From positions 1 through 53,887 of the IMG/VR virus record IMGVR_UViG_3300017749_000012: DNA of 53,887 nucleotides, one strand, 5' to 3'. Below are positions 31,234 to 39,305 of this stretch, piece after piece. Made by a program: the position numbers and the translations under genes. Below the pieces are notes generated by a model. That model was not told the DNA's origin, did no database searches, and saw nothing but the letters and a program-made list of their open reading frames with translations. The DNA is from a virus. Every line of letters starts with the position of its first letter. Position 1 is the first letter of the stretch.

Positions 31234-32837
31234 TGCCGATGGTGTTCAACCCCGGTGAGAGTGAGACTCGACCGCTCGACCCCAGCGCTACAGTCTACAC
31301 GACGCCGCAGAAGGTCGCTGATTACCTCGGTATCGGACCTCAAGAGCCAGTGGCTGCGTCTGCTGACTCTGTGAGCGACGGTGTGTTCATCACTGGTGAA
31401 GACTACCGCCGTTGCGGCACTGAGGTTGGCGATACTATCCTCATCTACAGCGATGCCAATCCTCTCGGCGTTGAAAAGGAGATTACAGCCATCACCAACG
31501 GCGGTGCCAGTGGCGTTAAGTTGGCTTTCACCGGCTCTTTCACACACGCTGATTTCGAGGCGGCTGACGACACCTACGTTCAGAACCTCGCTTCGTTCAC
31601 CAACGCCAAGGTTGGTCGGCAGCGTGGCGTTACCAAGGCCATCGTGCAGAACCGTATTCGGGAAGTGCAGGACAAAATTGACAACATCACTCACAATGCT
31701 TGGCGGCCCTACCTCGTCAGTGCCGAATACATCAACTTCGACACCTACAAGCCCTATCGACGTCGTTACTACACCGATTACGTTGGGACGACACCACTCT
31801 TATTTCGCAACGTGCAGCAGATTCTGCGCCTTGAACTATGGCAGGGTGACGACTATCGTGAGATTTGCGGCGCCGAGGCTCGCATTCAAATTCCGACGGA
31901 CGTGCGTTCTATCAGTGGCTCCATCGTGTTTTCTCCCGGCAACGGCACTGCTGCTGTTTTGACTGCACAGAAGAACTTTGATGCCACGACCACCACCACC
32001 AAGTGGCGCACGGATTTTGATGCCACGACCACAGCACAGAACCTTGCTGACCTCATCAACAAGGAAGATAGAGTGAACAAGGCTGCTGTCGACTTTTCAC
32101 CTGCCTTCACCCTCGAAGGCTCCACATCGAACGTTGCCATCCACAACGAGTTTTTCGCTTCTGCCAATGCAGACTACGGGACTGGCGTTGTGAAGGTCAG
32201 CAGCATGCGACCTGTGAAAGCAGGTGAGACATGCAGCGTTGTGTGCACTGACAGCAGCGTTGCCATTTCACAGACTAAGCGTAACACGGCCACTATAACG
32301 GGCACAAGCGGTGATTTTGGTTCAGCCGCCACTGGCGTTGTCACGATTGCTGACACTGAAGGATTCGCAAAAGCAGGCGTGTTCAGTGACAACACCAACG
32401 TTATTCGATACACTGGGGTGACTTCTACTACATTCACAGGCTGCGAAGCAGTCGTAGGAAGCGCCCCCAGTGGCGATATCATCCAAGACCTACTGCAAGT
32501 TGACCTGCATGGCGGTAGTGCCAGTGGTGACAACGCTCGTCTCAAGGATTGGTGGATGGATTACGAAATGGGCATCATCTACTTCAACAACTCTTATCCA
32601 TTCTTTGAATGGAATGCCGTCAAGGTGTCCTACATCTATGGAGAGCGCTATCTTGAGAAAGCCATCGAAGAGACTGCTACGAAGATGGTCGTCATCGACC
32701 TCCTGATGTCAGATGACCGCACTGTCCTCCTACCCGAAGGCACAAGCAACATTGACATCACCGCTAAGGTGCAACTCCTGCAAGGTGAAATCGACAGGAT
32801 TTTGCCGCGCTATCAGGAAATGGTGCTCTTTGAGTGA
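31233..32837 (+). CDS. Head-tail adaptor (neck) protein with inserted beta domains
   Basis: A 534-residue protein. The N-terminus (TVYTTPQKVADYLGIG), the helix RNRIREVQDKIDNITHNAWR and the C-terminal helices (YLEKAIEETATKMVVIDLLM, SDDRTVLLPEGTSNIDITAK) are like gp6-type connector/adaptor proteins. These form a dodecameric ring under the portal. Between them are inserted beta-type segments not typical of such small adaptors: a Thr-rich duplicated segment, a TAQNLADLINK module, and NVIRYTGVTSTTFTGC, a surface motif also seen in the giant tail protein. The length is several times the usual adaptor. Position after capsid genes supports the call. Confidence 0.72.
   Translation: MPMVFNPGESETRPLDPSATVYTTPQKVADYLGIGPQEPVAASADSVSDGVFITGEDYRRCGTEVGDTILIYSDANPLGVEKEITAITNGGASGVKLAFTGSFTHADFEAADDTYVQNLASFTNAKVGRQRGVTKAIVQNRIREVQDKIDNITHNAWRPYLVSAEYINFDTYKPYRRRYYTDYVGTTPLLFRNVQQILRLELWQGDDYREICGAEARIQIPTDVRSISGSIVFSPGNGTAAVLTAQKNFDATTTTTKWRTDFDATTTAQNLADLINKEDRVNKAAVDFSPAFTLEGSTSNVAIHNEFFASANADYGTGVVKVSSMRPVKAGETCSVVCTDSSVAISQTKRNTATITGTSGDFGSAATGVVTIADTEGFAKAGVFSDNTNVIRYTGVTSTTFTGCEAVVGSAPSGDIIQDLLQVDLHGGSASGDNARLKDWWMDYEMGIIYFNNSYPFFEWNAVKVSYIYGERYLEKAIEETATKMVVIDLLMSDDRTVLLPEGTSNIDITAKVQLLQGEIDRILPRYQEMVLFE
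31977..32032 (+). repeat. Short in-frame direct repeat (39-base spacing)
   Basis: TTTGATGCCACGACCAC occurs at 31977-31993 and again at 32016-32032, giving NFDATTT and DFDATTT in protein. It is an internal duplication of 13 residues within the adaptor's beta insertion. Confidence 0.7.
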
Positions 32838-33187
32838 TGCTGATGGTCAAGACGGAGGTTGACGAGTTCCTTTTGGAGCACTTAACCGAAGCAATGCTTG
32901 ACCCCACGAGGCAGGAAGAACTCAAACAGGTCGTTACTCAGACGCCCGAGGCTTTTCGACGTTTGGTCGAGCAACGCGAACTGGCTATGGAGGGTATCAC
33001 TCGAAACGAGTCAGGTGCATTTGAGCAGCAAGGAAGAGAGCCCGACCCCAGCACTCTTAAGGCAGCATTAGATAGGGTGGACAAGCGGATGCTGGTTGAG
33101 TCTCCCGCCCTCGTGACCTACAAGTTGCGACTTAGTGGCGGAAACCTCGTGCCGGACGCTGCTGCATACAAGCGGGAGGTGGAGTGA
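32837..33187 (+). CDS. Unknown helical tail-connector-region protein
   Basis: A 116-residue mostly helical acidic protein (EVDEFLLEHLTEAMLDPTRQ, FRRLVEQRELAMEG) with a short beta C-terminus (PALVTYKLRLSGGN). The start at ATG 32837 overlaps the adaptor stop (TGATG); ATG 32843 is possible. It is coupled to the next gene in the same way. By position it may be a head-completion or tail-terminator partner. No family is recognised. Confidence 0.62.
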   Translation: MLMVKTEVDEFLLEHLTEAMLDPTRQEELKQVVTQTPEAFRRLVEQRELAMEGITRNESGAFEQQGREPDPSTLKAALDRVDKRMLVESPALVTYKLRLSGGNLVPDAAAYKREVE

Positions 33188-33633
33188 TGGTCGCAACATT
33201 TGCTGAAGGACTGGACTCCGTCATCGCGGCGCTTGGCGACTGGAATCGCGCTAACACGAGCAACATCAAGCCCATCATTGCTGACATCGCTACGCTCAGC
33301 CCTGAGCGAGGTAAGCGTATCGACATGAAGAAATCGGACTACATCATGTGCTACGAGACTGCGCATAACGAAGAAGCACCCGAAATCCTCTACGACTTCG
33401 TGACAACGCGCATCAACATCACGGTTGACGTGCGCACAACGAAGTCACGTAAGCACCTACAGGCGATGGAAAACGAGGTGCGTCGCCTCATTCATCTCAA
33501 GCGAAAGGGGGATGGTGTCGCTTTCGACCGCCTCGTGTTCAAGACCCGAACCGACCTTTCTGATAGAACCAAGAATTTGTTCCGCATGACCTTTCAAATC
33601 GAGGTTGTTATATTCGCGGAACTCGTGCCATAA
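33187..33633 (+). CDS. Probable tail completion/terminator protein
   Basis: A 148-residue alpha/beta protein (RINITVDVRTTKSRKHLQAM, EVRRLIHLKRKGDG, FRMTFQIEVVIFAEL). Strands, then a helix with a basic loop, then strands is the layout expected of gpU-like tail completion proteins. It lies directly before the tail tube gene, where such genes usually are. Start ATG 33187 overlaps the preceding TGA by one base, with GGAGGTGGAG upstream. The fold call is inference from pattern and position. Confidence 0.65.
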   Translation: MVATFAEGLDSVIAALGDWNRANTSNIKPIIADIATLSPERGKRIDMKKSDYIMCYETAHNEEAPEILYDFVTTRINITVDVRTTKSRKHLQAMENEVRRLIHLKRKGDGVAFDRLVFKTRTDLSDRTKNLFRMTFQIEVVIFAELVP

Positions 33634-33644
33634 GGTGAGCGAAC

Positions 33645-35621
33645 ATGCCGTCGACAGTCTACAAGGGAGATTTGACCGAGATTTCGTTCGGTCACGAGAC
33701 AGGATTGGAACTTCCTCACCATTACGATGCGTCCAATTCGTTCACTTTCACGCATCAGTCCACTGATGCCGCTGCGGGCACGAGCACCATTCGTCTTGCG
33801 GGTGGTGCGGCCAACACGCCTGTTGAATCAGGAGTGCTCCAACTGCCTCGGGGTATGCTCGTCGGCGTCAAACTCAGCATCATCGGTGGGACGAATTTCA
33901 CCTTGGATGACGCTACCTCGACCGGTAAGGTGTTCACCGTTGTTGAACATCAACCAACTGCTACTGAGACTGATTTCGTCGTGACGCCTGCGCTCAAGGA
34001 GGCTACTTCTACGACCAGTGGCACCAATGATGCACTCCACTTCCACTCTTTCACGTTGCCTTCCGTTGATGTTGGAATGGGTTACCACGATACCGCTGGC
34101 ACGTCAAGTGAGTCAGTCTTGACCGACCAATTCCTCGGGCTTGCTGCTACGGTGACGCTGCCTGAGACGAAAGTCGACCTCAAGCGTTACCATGTCGTCG
34201 GCCTCGGTCGTGACGTGGCCGTGCAAGTGCCGGGGCGCCTCATCAACGAAGGCGGCTCCTTCGAAGTCAACATGCACAACCCTCGGTGGCTCTACTACTG
34301 CCTCGGTATGGAGGCGGTGGATGTTGGCGCGACCTACGACGCCCTGCTTAACACGGACAACGATTTCAAACTGACCGCTGCTACGAAAGTCGGAGCAACG
34401 ACCATCACCTACGACGGAAGCAACGCGCCCCCAAACTGGGGTAGCGCTGGTGCAGACCCTGTTGTCGCTGGTGACTATGTCATCATCAAGAACACCATCA
34501 ACGGCGGTAGTGCTGATGCGAGCGCTGTCGCTGATGTCATCACCTACAACGAAGCGGACGACGCTAACACCTTCGGCGTTGTCGCCAGCCCTGAGACGAC
34601 CTACTTCGACAAGACTGAAACCAGTGAGATTCGTCGCATTGTTGCCATCACCGCTGCCCGCATCTTCCTTGATGACGCATTGTGCTTCCCGCACTCGGAC
34701 AACACCGACATCAAGTTCGCTCGCTTTGCGAGTGACAACGCCACCGGTAGCCCTAACCGTGAGTCGACGGGCAACATTCAGAACCCGGTCAAGCGCCTGC
34801 TTTACTCTCGTAGCACCGTGCCTTCTTTCGCCATGGAAGTCAGCATCCGCCGCCGAGATAGCGATGGTTCAGCCGATGACGTCACCGACGGTGGTGTGAC
34901 CGATACCAAGCAACTTACCCGTGTGTTCCGTGGCTGCAAGGTCAAGGATTTCTCACTCACGGCTGACACGGATGCTGCGCTGCGTCTGAACGTCAACTTC
35001 GACTCGGCCCTATGCTACACTGACACAGGTCGCCTTGAGGCGAGTAAGGGTGACCGCTACAACCCTCACCGCATGTTCGAAGACACGGCGAACACTGATG
35101 CCAAGCGCAAGGAAGCAGGCATCGCCAAGGGCTCGCAGAAGCCCTACATGTTCTACAACGGCACCATTGACCTCGCTGGTGTTCGCATCGGACAGGTCGT
35201 GTCGTTCAACCTCAACGGTAGCACGGGTGTGCAGCAATTCTACACCATCAACGGCGCACCCATCGCTGACAGCGCTACGGACCAAGTTCCTCACGCTGGC
35301 TCTCGTAACGCCTCCATCGCCGTTGAGGGCAAGACGGAATACATGATGGACATGGAAATCATCGTCGACGACCCTGTGTTCTACCACCACATGCGCCGTG
35401 CTGTGGACTTCAGCGCAACGACTGCCAACATGATTCGTCTTTCATTCACCAAGCAGGGCAGCGGTGCTACTCGTGAGCGCATCGACATCTTGCTTGACGA
35501 CTACGTCATCACCGAGGCGCCGCTCCCCATCCCTGAGGATAAAGGACCAATTCGCGCTGCTCTCAAGGTGATGCCAAAAGCCATGCGTGTCATTTCCACC
35601 GACACGTTGTTCCATTGTTGA
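33645..35621 (+). CDS. Probable major tail tube protein with large insertions
   Basis: A 658-residue protein beginning YKGDLTEISFGHETGLELPH. Tube-like segments include GGSFEVNMHNPRWLYYCLGM, VKDFSLTADTDAALRLNVNF, MFYNGTIDLAGVRIGQVVSF and YMMDMEIIVDDPVFYHHMRR. These alternate strands as in tail tube subunits, but the length is two to three times the usual, with extra beta sequence around 40-120 and 230-330. Placement between the tail-completion gene and the tail chaperones and tape measure supports the call. Extra domains may decorate the tail surface. AGGTGA precedes ATG 33645. Confidence 0.75.
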   Translation: MPSTVYKGDLTEISFGHETGLELPHHYDASNSFTFTHQSTDAAAGTSTIRLAGGAANTPVESGVLQLPRGMLVGVKLSIIGGTNFTLDDATSTGKVFTVVEHQPTATETDFVVTPALKEATSTTSGTNDALHFHSFTLPSVDVGMGYHDTAGTSSESVLTDQFLGLAATVTLPETKVDLKRYHVVGLGRDVAVQVPGRLINEGGSFEVNMHNPRWLYYCLGMEAVDVGATYDALLNTDNDFKLTAATKVGATTITYDGSNAPPNWGSAGADPVVAGDYVIIKNTINGGSADASAVADVITYNEADDANTFGVVASPETTYFDKTETSEIRRIVAITAARIFLDDALCFPHSDNTDIKFARFASDNATGSPNRESTGNIQNPVKRLLYSRSTVPSFAMEVSIRRRDSDGSADDVTDGGVTDTKQLTRVFRGCKVKDFSLTADTDAALRLNVNFDSALCYTDTGRLEASKGDRYNPHRMFEDTANTDAKRKEAGIAKGSQKPYMFYNGTIDLAGVRIGQVVSFNLNGSTGVQQFYTINGAPIADSATDQVPHAGSRNASIAVEGKTEYMMDMEIIVDDPVFYHHMRRAVDFSATTANMIRLSFTKQGSGATRERIDILLDDYVITEAPLPIPEDKGPIRAALKVMPKAMRVISTDTLFHC

Positions 35622-35632
35622 GGTGACCAAGA

Positions 35633-36178
35633 ATGCCAACGCCAGCCGAATCTGTCTATCACTACCGCCGTAAAAGTAGGGAAGCGTATGCTGTTTGGTT
35701 CGGTAAGCAACTTGGTCTAACCAGTGAAGAATCCCGCTCAGCAGCCACGGTTGGCGTGCGAAAGAGTATCGAAGCAGAACTGCGTCGCATCTCAGTAGCC
35801 AAGGTGGATGCCGCCGCCGAAGAATCTCACGAAGAGGAAGAGGCAGTTGTCTCCGAAGAAACTGAGCGGGTTGAAGACATCCCCAACAGCGAGGACTTCC
35901 CTGCCGACCTCTCTTACGATGCCATGACGCTTGCCGAACTCCGTGAGGAGTGCGTCGCTCGAGGCTTGCCAGTCTCAGGCACCAAGGCCCAACTGGCCCT
36001 CCGTCTCAAGCGAGACGACGAGGGCATTACCGAGTCCACACCGACGCCGGAAGCCCCCGCTGATGAAGCGGCTGCCGAGGAAGAGGTGGACGCCCCCGCT
36101 GATGAAGCGGCTGCGACCGAGGTGGAGATGAATGCCGAAATTACCGAACAAGAGCCAACTACTGAGACAGACGAATGA
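35633..36178 (+). CDS. SAP-domain protein with acidic repetitive tail
   Basis: A 181-residue protein. After a basic helical N-terminus, a SAP domain lies at about 95-130 (DAMTLAELREECVARGLPVS, GTKAQLALRLKRD), a small helix-helix DNA-binding motif. The C-terminal 50 residues are Glu/Ala/Pro-rich, including a duplicated APADEAAA segment. GGTGACC precedes ATG 35633. The next gene starts 47 bases inside its end in another frame. A role in tail or head assembly is unclear; SAP/HeH domains are frequent in this part of phage genomes. Confidence 0.75.
   Translation: MPTPAESVYHYRRKSREAYAVWFGKQLGLTSEESRSAATVGVRKSIEAELRRISVAKVDAAAEESHEEEEAVVSEETERVEDIPNSEDFPADLSYDAMTLAELREECVARGLPVSGTKAQLALRLKRDDEGITESTPTPEAPADEAAAEEEVDAPADEAAATEVEMNAEITEQEPTTETDE
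36053..36114 (+). repeat. 23-base direct repeat in the acidic tail coding region
   Basis: GCCCCCGCTGATGAAGCGGC plus TGC occurs exactly at 36053-36075 and 36092-36114, with a 39-base period. It encodes APADEAAA twice. Exact identity suggests recent slippage duplication. Confidence 0.8.
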
Positions 36179-36503
36179 GACAAAGCACGAGATTCCCGTG
36201 GACCCCGGTGACCCTGAAGTGGTCATGGAAGTGTGGGTTAGGGACATCTCCTTCTTTGACGTTCAACGCGCTGCTCAGGAAATGCTAACGCTCGGTAAAG
36301 ATGGCGAGATGTCTCTCGACCTCGAATCCTACTGGAAGCACGCCTTTACCCACTGGCTCGTGCGCACCAACCCCGAACTCACTGTTGACGAACTTCTGAA
36401 CCTGAAGGGCGACATTGGGCAGCGTATCGCTGCTGTGCTTCCAAGTCCCGAGAAGGTCGGGCAGATGCTTCAGGGGGATTTTACGAGCGGCGACGTTCAG
36501 TGA
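36132..36503 (+). CDS. Probable tail assembly chaperone (upstream member)
   Basis: A 123-residue protein starting 47 bases inside the SAP gene in another frame. GGTGGAGATGA is a strong ribosome binding site for ATG 36132. The sequence (EVVMEVWVRDISFFDVQRAA, SYWKHAFTHWLVRTNPELTV) looks like the gpG-type chaperones that coat the tape measure during tail assembly, and the position just before the tape measure is diagnostic. The next gene continues in the -1 frame, as in G/GT pairs. Confidence 0.7.
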   Translation: MPKLPNKSQLLRQTNETKHEIPVDPGDPEVVMEVWVRDISFFDVQRAAQEMLTLGKDGEMSLDLESYWKHAFTHWLVRTNPELTVDELLNLKGDIGQRIAAVLPSPEKVGQMLQGDFTSGDVQ

Positions 36504-36778
36504 TTGAGGGTTTCCTCAGTCGCAAGACCGTCGCCAGTCCCGAAGACGTAGTGATGCAGATGGAACTGTGGGGTTACATCGTGGCCAAACACTACGCTAT
36601 CTCGTTAAAGGAAGTGCATGAGATGAGTCCCGCTACTTTTGAGCAATCACTTGTTTGGGCGCTCGTAGGTCGCAATCAAGAGGAAAAGGAAATGAGGCGG
36701 CAGCGACAAGAGGCAAAAAGCGGAGGTCAGGAGACTGTGTCTCTCGACTATGCTTGGCTCGATACGGAGGACTTCTGA
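36500..36778 (+). CDS. Probable second tail assembly chaperone
   Basis: A 92-residue protein. Its GTG start overlaps the previous stop (GTGA), so it is either translationally coupled or read by a -1 frameshift from the upstream chaperone. The frame stays open upstream of the GTG, but no canonical slippery heptamer is seen. The sequence is helical (DVVMQMELWGYIVAKHYAIS, FEQSLVWALVGRNQEEKEMR) with a charged end. It abuts the tape measure in an ATGA overlap, as the T-part of lambda GT does. Confidence 0.68.
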   Translation: MIEGFLSRKTVASPEDVVMQMELWGYIVAKHYAISLKEVHEMSPATFEQSLVWALVGRNQEEKEMRRQRQEAKSGGQETVSLDYAWLDTEDF

Positions 36779-38094
36779 TGGTAGCACTGGCTGGATTAAC
36801 GGTCGCTCTAAGCGGCTTGACCACGTCCGCTGGGAGTCTTAGCGGTGTTCTCAGCAGTATCGGTAGCACAGTCGCATCAGCGGGAACAGCCATTATGAAT
36901 GCCATCGGTGGTGCAATCGACTTCGTCAAAGAGAAGTTTCAGGGCATCAAGGACTTTTGGACCGAGAACGTCACGCCTATTTGGGAAGAGTTCGCTGCAT
37001 TCGCCACACCTATCATTCAGACCATTGGTGACTTTTTCAACACGACATTCGGGACGGCTTTTGATTTACTGAAAGCATCATGGGAAGCCACCGTGGGTGT
37101 CATTCAGGCTGCGTGGAACACATTCGTGCAACCTCTCGTCGACCTCTTCACCGGAGCCTTCACAGGCGGTATGGCGCTTCTGCAGGGCGATTTTGCTGGC
37201 GCAATGGAAGCGGCGGCTGGCATTTGGGATGCTGTCTTGATGCCTCTTGTCCAACCCTTCGTTGACTTGTTCAAAGCAGGTATGTCTCTCGTCAAGGGTG
37301 ACTGGGACGGCGTCATGACTGGTCTCAAGGCCGTGTGGGATGGGACCATTGGGCCGCTTGTTAGCGCCTTCCTCGACCCTTTCTTGAACGCCCTGACCAG
37401 CATTCGTGAACGTTGGAGCACAATGGTCGAAAGCATGCGTGAACGGTTCGGTTTTATCGACGCCATCTTCACCAAATTGGAGGAGTTCAAGGCCAAGTTC
37501 GACTTCATTCGCGACAACTGGTCACTTATGGTCGAAGTCATGCGTCAACGTTTCAACGATTTCATTCAACCGCTCAAAGAGAGGCTGGCAGGGCCGGTCG
37601 ATGCATTGAGTGAGAAATTGACGCTTATCAAAAGTCGCTTTGGTGAACTCAAAACAAAAGCGACTGATTTCAGGGACACCGTTGTCGTGGCTTTTCAGGA
37701 CTTCATGCAACCGAAATTGGACACCTTTACCGAAGTCATGGGTAGGCTCAAGGATGGGCTGGCCTCGGTGAAGGACTTTGGCGGTAACGTTGCATCGGGG
37801 GTTAGAGAGAGGCTACCTGAGTTTTCTGCTGGGGGTATCGCCAGTGGACCGTCGAGTGGTTACCCCGCTGTGTTGCACGGCACGGAAGCGGTTGTGCCCT
37901 TGGCCGGAGGTCGTTCTATCCCTGTTGAGATGAAGGGCGGCGGAAGCGGCTCTCAGACGTTCAACATCACCATCAACCCAAGCGGCATCACCGACCGCAC
38001 TGACAAGCGCGAGATGGCCCGTCAGATGGGCAACATGATTCAGCAAGAAGTCTCTCGTGCACTTGGCGGCACCACCATGCGAGGGAGGTTCTGA
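36778..38094 (+). CDS. Tape measure protein
   Basis: A 438-residue protein. A hydrophobic N-terminus (LAGLTVALSGLTTSAGSLSG) is followed by repeated tryptophan-containing helices with an exact 37-residue period (WNTFVQPLVDLF, WDAVLMPLVQPF, WDGTIGPLVSAF), then more helix. The C-terminal FSAGGIASGPSSGYPAVLHG and TEAVVPLAGG is the signature end of many tape measure proteins. It sets tail length and exits with the DNA. At about 0.15 nm per residue it predicts a tail of roughly 65 nm, short for a siphovirus. No peptidase or lysozyme domain is visible. It overlaps the chaperone stop (ATGA). Confidence 0.88.
   Translation: MVALAGLTVALSGLTTSAGSLSGVLSSIGSTVASAGTAIMNAIGGAIDFVKEKFQGIKDFWTENVTPIWEEFAAFATPIIQTIGDFFNTTFGTAFDLLKASWEATVGVIQAAWNTFVQPLVDLFTGAFTGGMALLQGDFAGAMEAAAGIWDAVLMPLVQPFVDLFKAGMSLVKGDWDGVMTGLKAVWDGTIGPLVSAFLDPFLNALTSIRERWSTMVESMRERFGFIDAIFTKLEEFKAKFDFIRDNWSLMVEVMRQRFNDFIQPLKERLAGPVDALSEKLTLIKSRFGELKTKATDFRDTVVVAFQDFMQPKLDTFTEVMGRLKDGLASVKDFGGNVASGVRERLPEFSAGGIASGPSSGYPAVLHGTEAVVPLAGGRSIPVEMKGGGSGSQTFNITINPSGITDRTDKREMARQMGNMIQQEVSRALGGTTMRGRF
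37114..37446 (+). repeat. 37-residue (111-base) repeats in the tape measure gene
   Basis: Tryptophan codons at 37114, 37225 and 37336 begin three similar units spaced exactly 111 bases apart: WNTFVQPLVDLF, WDAVLMPLVQPF and WDGTIGPLVSAF. The similarity is mainly at the protein level, so the duplication is old. Confidence 0.65.
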
Positions 38095-38096
38095 GT

Positions 38097-39296
38097 ATGG
38101 CTGACGGTTACGGCACGCCCATCCGCCTCATCTTCGACAAGCCTGAGAACATGAGATTCGCTGGTTATGAGAACGGTATGGAACTCAACGCCCTGTCCAT
38201 TGCTCTCAGCGTCGAGCGCAAAGTGGGTGGTATGCCTGCGCCTTTGATGGGTGGTAGGCGCTTTGGCGTTGACCTCAACCGCGTCAACTCCACCATCATC
38301 ATCGAGGGTATTTTCGTTGATGATGACCTCAACCGCCGCACGCAGAACGCCCGAGGCGCGAGCGGTCAAATTGACTTCGGTCTGCGAAGAAAGGATGCAG
38401 ACAGTGTGGGTGACGTCCCCGCTATCGACACAAGCAAGTTCGGTCGATTGGCAGGAGGTGCCGCAAAACTTGTGCTTACTGAGAAGGATGGGACTGAGCA
38501 TACAGTGACCTTTGTGGAAAGTGCGGGTTCTGTCGGGCATGTCGGCGGAGGAACAGTGCGTGTGCAGAATACCACCAGTTCTACTTTCATCACAGCCGCT
38601 CAACTGGCCTCGGCAGTCGCTACAGCCATCGCCACATTTAGCGCCTTCACGACGACTGTGTCCGGCTCAGTTCTCAATCCGAGTGAGGGAAACTCCTTGC
38701 TAAGCATCACTCAGAATGCTACTGGTCCGATGGACAGGTCGAACAGCATTCGCTTCAGAAACTCCACGTTCTACGTCCCCTATCACGAGAACTTCAGTGG
38801 GGGCAGCAATGCAGTAACGAGGTCAAAGTCTGCTGGTGACAAGGTGCAGGACCTCTACGGTATCTTGCACAACACGCAGCGGGCAGGAGCATCTGCTCTT
38901 GGAGGCATCGCTGTTGCTGCTGGTGTTGCCTTTGCTACTGGGGGCCTCGGGCTTGTAGCCGGACTGGCTATCGGAGGAACGTCGGCAGCACAGGGATTGC
39001 TTGCTGTGGACGGTGACTACCCTATCGGTCTTCAGATTCCATACAACTCGATGGTTACGGCACCGGATGGCAAAGAATACACTGCTCGTAACTTCCTTGT
39101 TCCAACTGGAAACCTGAAGAAGGTTGATGAGAAAATGTCGCAAGGCAACACCAATTCGGCTGGAGTAGAGTTTTCAAAAGGTGACAACATGACTGGCATT
39201 CAAGGTGCTATTCAGAAGTTTGACGTCGGCTACAGCGCAGGTGAGCAGGTCTACACCTACCAGATGGTCTTCGCGCCCATCGACGTTATCGCATGA
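38097..39296 (+). CDS. Probable distal tail/baseplate protein with hydrophobic glycine-rich stretch
   Basis: A 399-residue protein directly after the tape measure. Flanking parts (PIRLIFDKPENMRFAGYENG, STIIIEGIFVDDDLNRR, YTYQMVFAPIDVIA) are beta-rich, as in distal tail proteins. A middle module (ITAAQLASAVATAIATFSAF, then NSLLSITQNATG) resembles a small domain seen repeatedly in marine phage structural proteins. Near residues 263-303 there is a Gly/Ala-rich hydrophobic run (LGGIAVAAGVAFATGGLGLV) that could insert into a membrane during DNA delivery. GGGAGG precedes ATG 38097. Role inferred from position. Confidence 0.68.
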   Translation: MADGYGTPIRLIFDKPENMRFAGYENGMELNALSIALSVERKVGGMPAPLMGGRRFGVDLNRVNSTIIIEGIFVDDDLNRRTQNARGASGQIDFGLRRKDADSVGDVPAIDTSKFGRLAGGAAKLVLTEKDGTEHTVTFVESAGSVGHVGGGTVRVQNTTSSTFITAAQLASAVATAIATFSAFTTTVSGSVLNPSEGNSLLSITQNATGPMDRSNSIRFRNSTFYVPYHENFSGGSNAVTRSKSAGDKVQDLYGILHNTQRAGASALGGIAVAAGVAFATGGLGLVAGLAIGGTSAAQGLLAVDGDYPIGLQIPYNSMVTAPDGKEYTARNFLVPTGNLKKVDEKMSQGNTNSAGVEFSKGDNMTGIQGAIQKFDVGYSAGEQVYTYQMVFAPIDVIA

Positions 39297-39305
39297 GGTG
39301 AAACA

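Noticed and set aside
36470-36503. Programmed -1 frameshift between the two tail chaperones
   Set aside because: The second frame is open upstream, but the sequence CAGGGGGATTTTACG has no standard X XXY YYZ heptamer, and the GTGA overlap explains expression by coupling. It remains possible but is not supported.
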